Source of the DNA: Nilaparvata lugens
Taxonomy: Eukaryota > Arthropoda > Insecta > Hemiptera > Delphacidae
Length of the DNA stretch: 64,000 bases
NCBI RefSeq assembly: GCF_014356525.2
Contig: NC_052514.1
Span: 5,484,525 to 5,548,524 of the forward strand
Reading direction: 5' to 3'
Position numbers and translations under genes: made by a program. Below, piece by piece: positions 10,134-20,900 of this stretch. The notes beneath the pieces were generated by a model that did no database searches, was not told the DNA's origin, and saw only the letters and a list, made by a program, of their open reading frames with translations. Within the stretch, counting starts at the first letter, position 1. The number at the start of each line of letters is the position of its first letter.

Positions 10134-12416
10134 TTAGCATAATTGAGTTATTAACATTTTCGTTTATAACTTTGGTGTAAACGCGGCTTAAGGTGTGCTG
10201 TCAGTGAATTAGTTTGTGTTTTATTTCTGGTTCAAAATTTTTCTTAATAACTCAATATTTTCAAGTTCTGAGAGTTTATTGAATGTAATAATTCTATTAT
10301 ATTCGGGTTTCAATCAAATCAAATTCAAAGTTTCTAGTCTATTTATTTTTGAACTGAAAAGTGGACTCAAATCAATTCAAGTGGATAGCATAACCTATAA
10401 TTTTTATCCATTCATAACTCTACCTTCATTGTATTATCATTCATCCCATCATCATCACCTAGGCTTAAAATACTTCTAGAAAGTCGCCTTTGTGAAATAG
10501 TAAATAATAAATAAATAATAATATTATGAACATAATATATTATGTAGTATCAGCTTGTTTATTTTTGCATTTAAACTTGACAATGGCCAAAGTAAGCCGA
10601 AACTAGTTGTTGAATTGTTTCAAAGTTTTAAAATGTTCTTAATAAAAAGGGTACTACATGATTTTATATAGTTTTCATTAGTTTTAATAAAGTAGCTTTA
10701 TCAAAGTAGTAGATTTTATCAATCTTCTGTATGTTATATCGATATTCACTTCATACTATACAAGCAGTGGTAACCCGCGCTTCACAAGCGTCTGTGAGAA
10801 GCACAATAAAGGAGATAGAAATTGAATTTTAGTTCTATAATTATAGAAAATTCGTAGGTGTGTAGGGCCCTTTAAAATCACCTCACTTATATGGGATACT
10901 TTTGTTCAAATTGATAAAAACTATATAAAAACTTGTAGTACCCTTCATCAATATATAGTACCAGTTGAAAGTATTGTCCTATCAAATTTACTCGACAACA
11001 ATGAAAAACCTGATTAAAAAAGTACAATAATTATTTATGATGTTGTCAAATAGACGTGTATAATCTTATTGGAGTTGAAAATTGTTAGCAGAGAAATAAG
11101 CTGTGTTTCAGGTACAATTTATTATTATTATATTATAATTTAGTTTTGTTTTATTATTGTATGTATGAATTTTTTGGTGCATTTTTGTGTCGCTCTACAG
11201 TCTCAAGTCGTTTGTTTTCTTTTTGGTATGAGATCGGAAACCGATTTGTGAGCATCAACATTCTGCATAGGCATAACAAGCCTTAACATAGAATCAAATT
11301 TTCATGAGAAACATCATTAGCAACCTGTCATTGTCACCAACAAATCCATCTTATTTAGAATCATTTTCCGTCTCACCATCGTCTGTGAGAAGATTCATCG
11401 TCTAAATTGCCTACTTCATATTCCATTTTTCCGTCAGTTGACCGATTTCTCATAATTAATTATTAGGGAAGTTGTAATATATGTTAATATTGTATATATG
11501 GAGGAGATATAAAGGTTCATCCTTAATAAGTCCGGTGTCCTTGGAAACAGTGTCTCTATCACTTTCAATAGAGAAAATAGATCTGATCACAAAAATAGAT
11601 CTTTAGATCTGATCACATGGCTAAATCTTCACAATATACTGTACTTACTGTACTGGCCCTTCTCATTAAATTGAAATTTGTGTAGAAGAGCGAGGTCTAC
11701 TGTTCGCAGAACTACTAGTCTATCTAGTCACAAAGAAGATAGCCCCAGGTAGTCCATAGATAAAGTCAATCATTATTAATCAATGATTACTCATTAATTA
11801 CTTATTAATTAATGATTAATCATTATTGATCAATGTTTACTGATTCTATCTCCAAGCAACTATCACAGGGACTCACCTCCTGTTCAATGATTCAAGTCAT
11901 CCATATTTGAATCAGCAGTGATTCTTCTACGAGTAGAAACGGTACATTGAACTTCAATGAGGTGAATCAATTGAAGAGTATCGCAAATGGATTGACGATT
12001 GAATTTTAATGAGATTTGAGAGAAAAAATGGGAACTGGAGTTAAAAGAGCTCAGAGATCTAGTGAAAGTGTGGTGATGCATTCTGAATTGAACAGATGAT
12101 GTCAGATGCATTAAATAACAGGTAGAAAGAACAGTTCTGTGATATACTGTATGTTTTATGAATGGAGTGTTGAAATGGAGAAGCAGATTTTTTATTTCCA
12201 CTCCATTTGTTGAGCGTATGTGGTGCGATTTTTATTGACATTTTCAATAACATGTACTACATCACTTGTGACTATATTTGTATTTGAGCGTTGACAGGTT
12301 TTTACGTTCCATCGCTCCATGAATTTGAAGGAGTATGTCTGAGCATTATTCATCTTGAAGATCACTGATCAATTCATCGTTTATCATGATTCTCACGTCT
12401 CTTCTATTCCACTTGA
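10134..12416. other. intergenic, no gene recognised
   Basis: AT-rich DNA. I see the short direct repeat ATAGATC(T) near 11576-11612. A stretch at about 11490-11730 (ATATAAAGGTTCATCCTT.. ..GCAGAACTACTAG) reappears diverged at 36550-36785, so it is another interspersed repeat. Minus-strand frames at 11884-12253 overlap each other and show no domain. Confidence 0.45.
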
Positions 12417-12824
12417 ATCCTATTATATTAAGCGAGCAATTTCTGTATTTTTATATCTGTTTATTTATAATTATTTATATCTGGTTATTTATGTTCAACT
12501 GATCTCGAAAACGACTCTAACGATTTTCACGAAATTTGGAACATAGTAGGCTTATGATATAGAAATTCGATTTCACTTGATATCATCCTTGGGAAAACTC
12601 GCTGAAGGACATGAAAAGGAGAAATTCATTCTTGGCTGAAACAGCTGTGGATAGTGAAAAAGTGAGTGAGTGAGTGAGTATGTGAAAAATCAAAATATCG
12701 CATCCCCGAAATTCATAAGATGACGTATAGCCAGCTGTGAAATATAAACACGATCATTTTAGAGAATTGTGTTCTGTTTATCAATAAATAAAGATAACGA
12801 GCGAAGCTCGGTGCCTCGATATTT
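12417..12824 (+). repeat. 'AAACGAGCAATTTCTGT' repeat family, short copy
   Basis: Runs from TCCTATTATATTAAGCGAGC to CGAGCGAAGCTCGGTGCCTC. It contains CTCGAAAACGACTCTAACG and AACTCGCTGAAGGACAT. The middle is shortened relative to 3197-3975. Confidence 0.75.
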
Positions 12825-13221
12825 TATTCTCAACACAATAATTTTGAAACCACATTATTTTATTTCAGTAGCTGAATATCTTGTGATCATTGGTTTTATA
12901 TTATAAGGTTCACGTTATAATGGCAGTGGAGAATCATAGAAGAACAGCGTTGGCAATTCTCTGCCTTGACACTGCCTTCTATCGAGGATAGCTGACACCG
13001 AAGTATCTGATGTAATATTAACTATCCATTCTTCTTAAAAAAGATCAATTATATCTCATTAAAAATAAAAAAAATCACTGAATTTTTTTTTTCAATGATT
13101 AGAACTAAATAATAAAGTTTTATGATGGGATATTTTGTTAATTGATAATAATATTTCTACATTGTCAAAATGATGTGGCAACTTTGCGGAGCTAGAAAAG
13201 ATAGTGCTATATGCTTTGACA

Positions 13222-14058
13222 AATCTACGAATTTAATAGCACTTAAGAGTAGCACTGAAGAGAGACAGTAGATCTAAATCACATGACCTGTATATAGACT
13301 TCAATGTTTTGGATATCAGGCAATCAGGAAAAATGCATTAACTTATATGTATAAGCACCATACTGATATTTTCATTAGAAATACCCACACATATCCCACC
13401 CGAACAGCTACAATTTCAGGAATAATTACACTTAGAATTAACAAAACATATTCATCCACAAACATTTATTACATAGTTCATATGCTTTTCAGGAATATTC
13501 CCAACCAACTCAGAGAATTTGATGCAGCATCCTTGGTAGTGTACAGAAAAATTGTGAATAGAAATAGGTAAAATAGGTAGGATTGTGAATATAAATAGGC
13601 TAAACGAAATAGGTAGGGATGGAACCGAAAATATGATCAGCTCAGTTTATAGGTAATAGAGTTTTAAACCCAACTTATTCTAGATGCAACAAAAGTAGGC
13701 TACAAACTAGTGTACGTTCTCAAGCTTCGGTGAATTCTATTGTTCAATAAAATATGCTACATTTCAAATCTCTTTATTTTTTTACTATCCTTACCTGTTA
13801 CTCTCTCATACAACTTCCATCTGAATCATTTTAAATCCAGATTCACCCTTACTCACAGGCAATAGCCTATGTAAGGGTATTTCTCTTTACTATCATATTT
13901 TGTATATTGTACAAAACAACAAATTGTTACTATAGTCTTCATTATGGTGTGATTATGAATTTTATGTTATACTGTAGTACTACTGTATTGACTGTTGTGC
14001 TGTGCAATATACATCAACTTTTTAAAGTGCTGAAGAGAATAAATTTGATTTGATTTGA
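13222..14058 (+). mobile_element. 5'-truncated non-LTR retrotransposon
   Basis: The insert within the MITE contains a short reverse-transcriptase C-terminal remnant, about 480 bp of 3' UTR, and ends AATAAATTTGATTTGATTTG. That is an AATAAA followed by a TTGAT-repeat tail, as in non-LTR elements that end in simple repeats. Being present only as the 3' part fits target-primed reverse transcription that stopped early. Confidence 0.6.
13287..13571 (+). pseudogene. C-terminal remnant of a non-LTR retrotransposon ORF2 (RT)
   Basis: The frame is open for about 95 residues after a stop at 13284-13286. It reads with the layout seen at the end of many non-LTR reverse transcriptases: a helix region (ALTYMYKHHTDIF), then RNTHTYPTRTA (the H.Y.TR pattern), then LFRNIPNQLREFDAASLVVY (the FN.LP..IR...F pattern). 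The catalytic palm motifs lie upstream and are absent, so it is non-functional. The family is recognised from pattern only; a protein search would name the clade. Confidence 0.6.
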
Positions 14059-14086
14059 ATAATAGACAAGGATAGCAACACTCATG

Positions 14087-14124
14087 TTACAGATGGAATT
14101 AAATCCATTTAATTCCATCTGTAA
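14087..14124. repeat. perfect 18-bp-arm palindrome
   Basis: TTACAGATGGAATTAAAT, then CC, then its exact reverse complement. It sits at the junction between the MITE remnant and the SINE. Confidence 0.9.
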
Positions 14125-14173
14125 CTGGTTGGCCGCTATGGCTTCGTATAAAATGAGCGCTGCTATCCAGAGA

Positions 14174-14390
14174 TTGTCAGTTTGGTGTAAGGGTAAGCAT
14201 TCCTGACTGGCAATTGGGAGGTACCGGGTTCGATTCCCGGGCTGGCAACTAATTTTTGGATAGTAGTTCTCATCTAATTTCCAAACAGCTGTTAACCCTG
14301 TTGTCAATGTCTGCAGTAGCAGAAGTCTTCGGGGTGATTTGCAGCATTTATTTAGGATTTTTGTTAAATAATAATATTATAAACACCAAT
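14174..14390 (+). mobile_element. tRNA-derived SINE
   Basis: Positions 14176-14248 fit tRNA numbering without gaps. They give an A box TGGTGTAAGGG, a D stem GTGT/GCAT, an anticodon arm CCTGA-CTGGCAA-TTGGG (U33, anticodon GGC, alanine-like), a T arm CCGGG-TTCGATT-CCCGG and the B box GGTTCGATTCC. The acceptor arms do not pair in that register. The unrelated body that follows ends in AAATAATAATATTATAAAC. This is therefore a pol III-type SINE head and not a working tRNA gene. Confidence 0.75.
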
Positions 14391-14514
14391 GTTCATCAAA
14401 TACTGTCATTATAACCTGGACCTCACTATGGACAATCAATCACTAGACTTTACTGTCATTTCTAAATCGAATCCAGGCTAGCAAAAAACTCAATTCAGAA
14501 TTCAAGCAGTCACA

Positions 14515-14722
14515 GCTCGCTGTATAACGGTCAAACGGAAATTCCCGCGCAAAATACAGGTCACGTGGTGACAGCACTGCCACCTAAATAAGGCGGGCAA
14601 TGATGGCAGTGTCCTTGGTGCTGATTAAAGCCAGAAGACGTTTTTGTTGTAACGCAGGATGTGAATAAAGTTTAGCAGATAACGGGCTGCCATGCAATAG
14701 CAATTGAAAAAGGTGAGTCCTA
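14515..14722 (+). promoter_or_regulatory. possible promoter and non-coding first exon
   Basis: This is a GC-richer island in AT-rich DNA. It has an E2F-like TTCCCGCGC (14542-14550), a CACGTG E-box (14562-14567), GCCACC/AAGGCGGG stretches and, at 14711-14718, a consensus splice donor AG|GTGAGT. No TATA box is evident. No coding exon could be joined to it, and the only nearby ATG (14692) is followed almost at once by a stop. A spliced 5' UTR of an undetected gene, or an old repeat, are both possible. Confidence 0.25.
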
Positions 14723-15138
14723 GAATGGAAAGAGAAAGTGATATAAACACATCATACTGTTAAATTAAATTAATGTGAAATTTTCAGTTCAATATTATCA
14801 TCAAAATTTTTATAGTTTTTGCTTTTTAATGTGATTTTGTGTTTGAAAATAGTTTTCTTGATTTCAAGATTTATAAAATAGGAACTCAGGAAGAGTGAAA
14901 GTGCAAATTTTTAGTGAGAAAAATGAAGAACCCAAGACATAACCTATAAACTTGAGTGTTGATAGGAAATGACATTGGGTAATACGGCAAGGCAGAACAT
15001 CCGAAAGGATCTCTCTGCCGATAAAAGCCATAAGAGTAAATAAATCATACTGTGAGCGATAAAATGAAGAGAAACAAGGTGAGATGAGAAGAAGATGTAG
15101 ATGGAGATAGAATGAGTGAGAAGAGGAAGGTAGAGGAG

Positions 15139-15380
15139 ATTGATTGATTGATTGAGTACTTTATTTATGTAGATTACAATATAATATACTGGCTTATACA
15201 CTTATATACAATAGCTTACAATACAGCAAAATTATAGATGAATTTACAAAATATAAATTAAGAAAATGCTTATTGAGCTGTATATGATATGAAAAAAAAA
15301 CAATTTGTAATAACATAAATCAATGTCCATTCTTTGAAAAGAATATTCGAAGTATTCTTCCCACTAACTCTCTACCAAAA
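15139..15380 (-). mobile_element. 3' end of a (CAAT)n-tailed retroelement, copy a
   Basis: On the minus strand the sequence ends ACATAAATAAAGTACTCAAT followed by CAAT repeats. Upstream it has GTATATAAGTGTATAAGCCAG and AATGGACATTGA. Copies lie at 15673-15957 (minus) and at 32637-32712 and 34738-35058 (plus). A constant 3' end, variable 5' extent and a short-repeat tail are typical of SINE or LINE insertion. Confidence 0.65.
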
Positions 15381-15411
15381 CGTTAATTTCATTAATTCAA
15401 CTAGATGAGAA

Positions 15412-15660
15412 GTAGAAGAAGATGAAGAAGAAGAAGAAGAAGAAGAAGAAAAAGAAGAAGAAGGAGATGGAGAAGGATGAAATTATAATAATCAGAAGAA
15501 AGAGAAGAAGGGTGAGGAAAAGAAGGAGAAGATGGAGAAAAATGCAAAGGAGAAAAAGGAGAAAAATAGAAAGAAGAGGAAGAAGAAGAAGGAGGAGGGA
15601 AGAAAAAGGATGAAGAGTGAGAAGTAGATCGAGTGGGAAAGGAAACTATAAGAAGATGAG
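15412..15660. repeat. GAA/GGA purine tract
   Basis: About 250 bases of nearly pure purine between two copies of the (CAAT)n-tailed element. The poly-Lys/Glu/Arg and poly-Ser/Phe frames are compositional. Confidence 0.9.
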
Positions 15661-15672
15661 ACAGGTGGAGCA

Positions 15673-15957
15673 TACATTGATTGTTTAATTCATTTATGTA
15701 GATTACAATATATACTGGCTTATACACTTATATACAACAGCTTACAATATAGCAAAATTATAGATGAATTTAAATAATATAGACTAAGAAAAAATCATTG
15801 AACTGTATATGATATGAAAAAAGCAATTTGGAATAAAAATAGATAATATTGTTATGCATCTACATAAATTGGCGGAGCTTTGGACATATCAATGTCCATT
15901 CTTTGGAAAGAATATTAAAAAAATATCCTTCTCACTAACTCTCTACCAGAAGAGAGA
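15673..15957 (-). mobile_element. 3' end of a (CAAT)n-tailed retroelement, copy b
   Basis: Same landmarks as 15139-15380 (ACATAAATGAATTAAACAAT tail region, TATAAGCCAGTATATATTGT, AGCTCCGCCAATTTATGTAG). It is longer at the 5' side and in the same orientation as copy a. Confidence 0.65.
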
Positions 15958-16179
15958 GAGATGATAGATGACAAAAGGGTGTGATTGAGGAGGAGAAAGT
16001 TGAAAAAAAGAAAAGGTGGTGATTGGAGAGCAGAGTGGAAGGAGAGAAATGAGAATAACATGATAGAAAAGGCAGAGACATGAGGAAACTCGTGATAAAA
16101 AGGCAGGTGATAAATGGAGAGTGATGAGATAGAGGAGGTGAGAGAAATGAGGAGCAGGAGGGGAAGAAGAGATGTTAGA

Positions 16180-16600
16180 GAAGTTAGAGAATTGTTAGAG
16201 ATGTTAGAGAGTTGTTAGAGATGTTGGAGAATTGTTAGAGATTTTAGAAAATTGTTAGAGATGTTAGAGAGTTGTTAGAGATGTTGGAGAATTGTTAGAG
16301 ATTTTAGAGAATTGTTAGAGATGTTAGGGAGTTGTTAGAGATGTTGGAGAATTGGTAGAGATTTTAGAGGATTGTTAAAGATGTTAGAGAGTTGTTAGAG
16401 ATGTTGGAGGATTGTTAGAGATTTTAGAGAATTGTTAGAGATATTAGAGAGTTGTTAGAGATGTTGGAGGATTGTTAGAGATTTTAGAGAATTGTTAGAG
16501 ATATTAGAGAGTTGTTAGAGATGTTGGAGAATTGTTAGAGACGTTAGAGAATTGTTAGAGATGTTAGAGATGTTAGAGAATTGTTGGAGATGTTACAGAA
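16180..16600. repeat. 60-bp minisatellite built of three 20-bp subunits
   Basis: About seven copies of a 60-bp unit in exact 60-bp register. Each unit is three variants of a 20-mer of the form ATTGTTAGAGATKTTRGAGA. The last copies are slightly degenerate. It lies in a 1.1-kb purine-rich region that also holds GAA microsatellites, about 1.3-1.7 kb upstream of the cuticle-type gene promoter. Confidence 0.95.
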
Positions 16601-16689
16601 TTGAAAAAGGAACTAAGAATGGAAATGAGAAGAAGGGAGAAGAGTTTGAAGAAGAAAAATAGGAAATGGTCGATCTAAGAAGGGGAAAT

Positions 16690-17076
16690 GAAAGAAGAGA
16701 GAAGAATTTGAAGTTGGATTGGAAAAAAGAAGAAAAATGACAGTAGAAGAGAAAGAGAGAAAGAAAGACGCACTACTTAGGAGGAGAAAAGAAAATCGTA
16801 GAGGTGTTTTCACAGAAAAACAAGGAAGAGAAGGAGGACAAGAAAGTAATGGAAAGGTTAATGATGGAGAAGAAGAAGAAGGAGAAGAAGAAGAAGAAGA
16901 AGAAGAAGAAGAAGAAGAAGAAGAGAAGAAGAAGAAGGAGAAGAAGAGAAGAAGAAGAGAAGAAGAAGAAGAAGAAGAAGAGAAGAAGAAGAAGAAGAAG
17001 AGAAGAAGAAGAAGAAGAAGAAGAAGAAGAAGAAGAAGAAGAAGAAGAAAAGAAGAGAAGAAGAAGAAGTAGAATA
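16690..17076. repeat. (GAA)n / (GAAGAG)n purine tract
   Basis: Near-pure GAA, AAG and GAG triplets, cleanest from 16861 to 17070. All long frames here, on both strands and in all phases, are homopolymer-like and not genes. Confidence 0.95.
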
Positions 17077-17481
17077 ACACACGACACTCTACAAAACAAC
17101 TTCTTATAGCGTTGTCTTCAGCGATAACCTCCTTACCAACATCTTTTAACCTGGCGTAACCAGCTTCAGACCTCAATGCAAAACCTTACGCACACACCTA
17201 TATAACTATATACAAGTTGTCCATCCATATGTGTAGCATATATCATGAGTAATATATATGTAACAAGTATATATAAGTATAGATGACGTTATAGATTGCA
17301 CCTGTTTCTAAAAAGTTGCAAGCTTTTAGATACATGTATACATCATGCTAAGCTGCACACTTTAAACAGGTATATAGTTCGTAAGGATGAAACGTGTATA
17401 TATTCCAAATATATAAGTATAGTAGATACATTCGTTAGGTAGGCTATATACGGAGTCATATATTATATAAGTATATAGTAC

Positions 17482-17748
17482 ATGATTCAATTACCTTCTG
17501 TATCTTGAAAAGCTGCAACTATAGATATATGTACACAACAACATTGGAACCAGTGGTCTATGTACATAATTATGTTTTTCCAAGAGTGGAATATATAAAT
17601 GAGTGCATTAGTACATGATTCAGTTACCTTCTGTATCTTGAAAAGTTGCAACCATATATATATGTAGGCCTACACAACATTCAAACCCGTGGTCTATGTA
17701 CATATATTTTTCCAAGAGTGGAATATAATAAATGAGTGCATTATATAG
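17482..17748. repeat. 130-bp tandem duplication upstream of the cuticle-type gene
   Basis: AGTACATGATTCARTTACCT .. GTATCTTGAAAAG .. GTGGTCTATGTACATA .. CCAAGAGTGGAATAT occurs at about 17480-17608 and again at about 17611-17745. A more diverged relative (AAAAAGTTGCAAGCTTTTAG) lies near 17310. The duplication ends about 115 bp before the TATA box, so it could affect regulation (inference). Confidence 0.8.
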
Positions 17749-17862
17749 TTGGTAAGTATATATATTATGTACATGCAACCTTCTCAACCTTCTCTTACTT
17801 GAATCAGCTCCTACTCTACTAGTTTACATCTTTCTCCCACCCCACAAGGTGGATTTCGAACC

Positions 17863-17900
17863 TTTTATAAGGTGTTTAGGTCATTTAACCGGATCATTAC
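17863..17900 (+). promoter_or_regulatory. TATA box and initiator of the cuticle-type gene
   Basis: TTTTATAA at 17863-17870 (TATAA from 17866) is followed by an arthropod-type initiator TCATTA at 17894-17899. The A at 17896 lies 30 bp from the first T of TATAA. Transcription from there gives a 66-nt leader before the ATG at 17962. Spacing and strength fit a regulated, abundantly expressed structural-protein gene. Predicted by eye, with no transcript evidence. Confidence 0.6.
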
Positions 17901-17961
17901 TGTTCAAACTCTGAACAGTAGATTGTCATTTTATTTTACGAGTTTGGATTTATAGTGTAGG

Positions 17962-20900
17962 ATGCGTTACCTACAGGTGAGTGTTTGTCTTACTTTATGA
18001 AAATTCTAGATCATAAATAGTTTATAATTAACTATGTGTGCGAGAGCGACTCGTATTTTCTCAGCACTTGAAATGACATTAAAAAGTCGAAACATGTCGT
18101 GAGTAATAGAATGAAGTTTTAGAAGGTACTTTGATTTTTCAAATTTTCAATTTTATGATCAATAATTTTTCATATTTCACATAATATATTTTTGATCTTT
18201 GTATTAGTTAATTCTCTAAGTGAAGGGTTATTTCAGAGCCCTCCCTGTTGCATAGGAAAATTCAAGATACTAGCCTATTTTAGTAATCTCCTATTCTAAT
18301 ATCAGTAATTTACTAATATTATCAGTTTGTATTTCAACATGCAATAGGCCTCAGGTGTCTCTCATTAGGCCTATTCATAGGATCTATTTGATTCATGCGA
18401 ATTGTATATCAAAATATGTTGAAAAGGCTGTGCAAAGGCTAAAAATAAGCTTCCTACTCGTGATATTTTTCAAAGTTTTTCGATTTGTATATCATCAAGC
18501 TATCAAAGTGAAAAAGTTTTTTCAGGAAAACATTTTTTTTCCGATCATTACTTTTTGAGATATGAGCGACTGAAGTTTAAATTTTCGTGACAAACAATTC
18601 AAATTCAGTAAGTTATAAATCCATGAGATTTGGAAGATGGATACTCCATGGTATTGTTGATCTAGTAAAACAGAATTTTTCTGAAAATATCAATTTTTGA
18701 AAAAGTTATTCAATTTACCAAAAATAACTCAACTAAAAGTTATTCTTGGTTATTTTTAGTAAATTGAATAACTATCTTGAAAATTTATATTTTCAGAAAA
18801 TTTTTGTTTTACTAGAACAACAATGCTATGAAGAATCCATCCTCTAAATCTCAAGGATATATCTTATATCTTACTGAATTTGAATTGTTCTGTCCCAAAA
18901 ATTCAAACTTTAGGCGCTCATATCTCAAAAAGTAACGATCGGATAAAAAATGTTTTCCTGGAAAAACTCTTGTCCTGGATCCTGGAAATGTTCTGTCCCA
19001 AAAATTGAATCTTTAGGCTCTCATCTCTCAAAAAGTAATGATCAGAAATTTTTTTTTCTGAGAAAACTTTTTCATTTTGACAGCTTGATGATGTACGAAT
19101 TGAAAAAAATTGAAAAATATCACGAGTAGAAAGTTTAATTTTAGCCTTTACACAGCCTTAAAACATACATTGTATGTTTCTCTTATATTAATTATTGTAA
19201 CTTTTGTTTATTGTCATTGATGCCCACATCATCTTTTGTTCAACGTGTTTGTGCTTTTTCAAACGTCAGAGCTGAAATTAAATCTTTGAAGTATTTCCTC
19301 CAAAAATGTATTCTCACATTACAGTAGTTCTGGTTATGTTTCTGAAAGTATCAATGATTCATAACCAGAGAGTTTATAATGTGATTATATGAATCACATC
19401 ATTTTTATAAATTACTTTTTACAGTATGCTCCCTGTTTATAACACAAGAGATTACTCTACTATGCAAGAGTATCATATCTTACAGAAAACCTTGCCAATA
19501 GACTTGGGAGGTTCATGAAGTGACTCAAGTTGTATCAAAGATTGAATTTCTCCATTTTCAATTGTGAATTTTCATAATGTTAAATATTCATTATAGAAAG
19601 TTAGACACAATACATTTTCGAATTTCAAATCGTGAAAAATATTACAATCTTTCATCATTTTGTCTTAGCCTGTGCTTGGCTACTTTTCTGGAAGTTATGT
19701 GATTGATGTTGATCGAGTAATTTAATAAGATCGTACACTGTTTTAAAAAACATGGGCTTAACCTGCTGTGCTTTCGAGGATTATTTGTGAGTTTACCATG
19801 ATTGTGAATAGTTTAGCTTTTTCTAGTACTCCTCAACTCTTCTTTCCAATACAAACTGATTGTTAATGATTACTTTTCAATACTTGAAACGATTTATAGT
19901 ACTCCTCAACTCTACTTTCCAATACAAACTGATTGTTAATGATTACTTTTCAATACTTGAATTACGACGTGAAAGTCTGATTTTTATGACGAAGCTATCA
20001 GCTTCTACTCTCATTTTTGGAATATTCTTGAACGCCAGGTTTATCTTCAGTACTCAGTTGCTTTTCTTTTAGGGAAATTGTGTTGTTAATCATATTTGAT
20101 TATTAAATTCGAGATTTTACTGCTCTATGTTTTGACTGTTTTAGATGCGTTTTAAAGTTATTCACTGATTTTATTTCTAATTTCAAACTGTCATTTAACT
20201 ACATTGTCATTCTATAATCGAGAATCATTACACATTATTCTAGAATTTCATATAAATCTCGGGAAGAAATAGTGCAAGAAGTATTCTCAGCTTTCCTCTC
20301 AAGGTCAGAGCTTTCTTGTAAAAATAATGAAATACAATTGAATTTTAGAATATTGTGTATTAGACAAAGTCTTACTCTGAAAGGGTACTGAGATAATTCC
20401 AGGAGAGTGATTTCTTCCAAAATCAATTCTGATACAAATCCATATCCTTCTCCTTAATAATAGAAGTAAATCGCTTCGTATAGCAACATCGATCAATCAC
20501 AAGCGAGTAGGCTAGTAGTGCACGCCCATGTGCAATCTGATTGGTCGATTCGTCACAGTCAGTCAAAATTTGGTGGAATGTTATTTCAACGCCATAATAA
20601 CTGCTTATTATGACGATTTCATTATAATGATTATTGAATGTTATGACATTCAGAGTCTCATAGTAGGATGATTTTTCTCTGTAGATATATGGACGATACA
20701 ATAAATTTGACTATTGATACTCATGATTAGAGTCAATGATTATGATACTGATAATTATTATCCCTGATAATAATAAATTCACTACTCTCACTGACGGATT
20801 GGAGCTATAGACCTTATGGAAATACAGCAATAGACTGGCTTCTCCACACATCTGTGTAATCACTTGTCAGCTGATTTATGATGTATAATTCTATAGTCTG

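Larger units (their letters stand above)
12903..14428. mobile_element. MITE ('GTGAGGTCCACG' TIR family) with nested retroelements
   Basis: The left end AAGGTTCACGTTATAATGGC and the right end ATAACCTGGACCTCACTA are diverged family termini. The left body ends at GATAGTGCTATATGCTTTG (about 13221) and resumes at ATAGACAAGGATAGCAACAC (about 14062). The gap is filled by a non-LTR fragment. A second interruption, a SINE, lies at about 14087-14390. Confidence 0.7.

Noticed and set aside
14176..14248. Functional tRNA-Ala (GGC)
   Set aside because: D, anticodon and T arms fit, but the acceptor arms do not pair and a SINE-type body follows.
16180..16600. CRISPR-like regularly spaced repeats
   Set aside because: The units are contiguous 20- and 60-bp tandem repeats without unique spacers, in a eukaryotic sequence.
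16613..17176. Long open frames on both strands (up to 187 residues) over the GAA tract
   Set aside because: Triplet repeats lack stop codons in several frames at once. The products are poly-Glu/Lys/Arg or poly-Ser/Leu/Phe.
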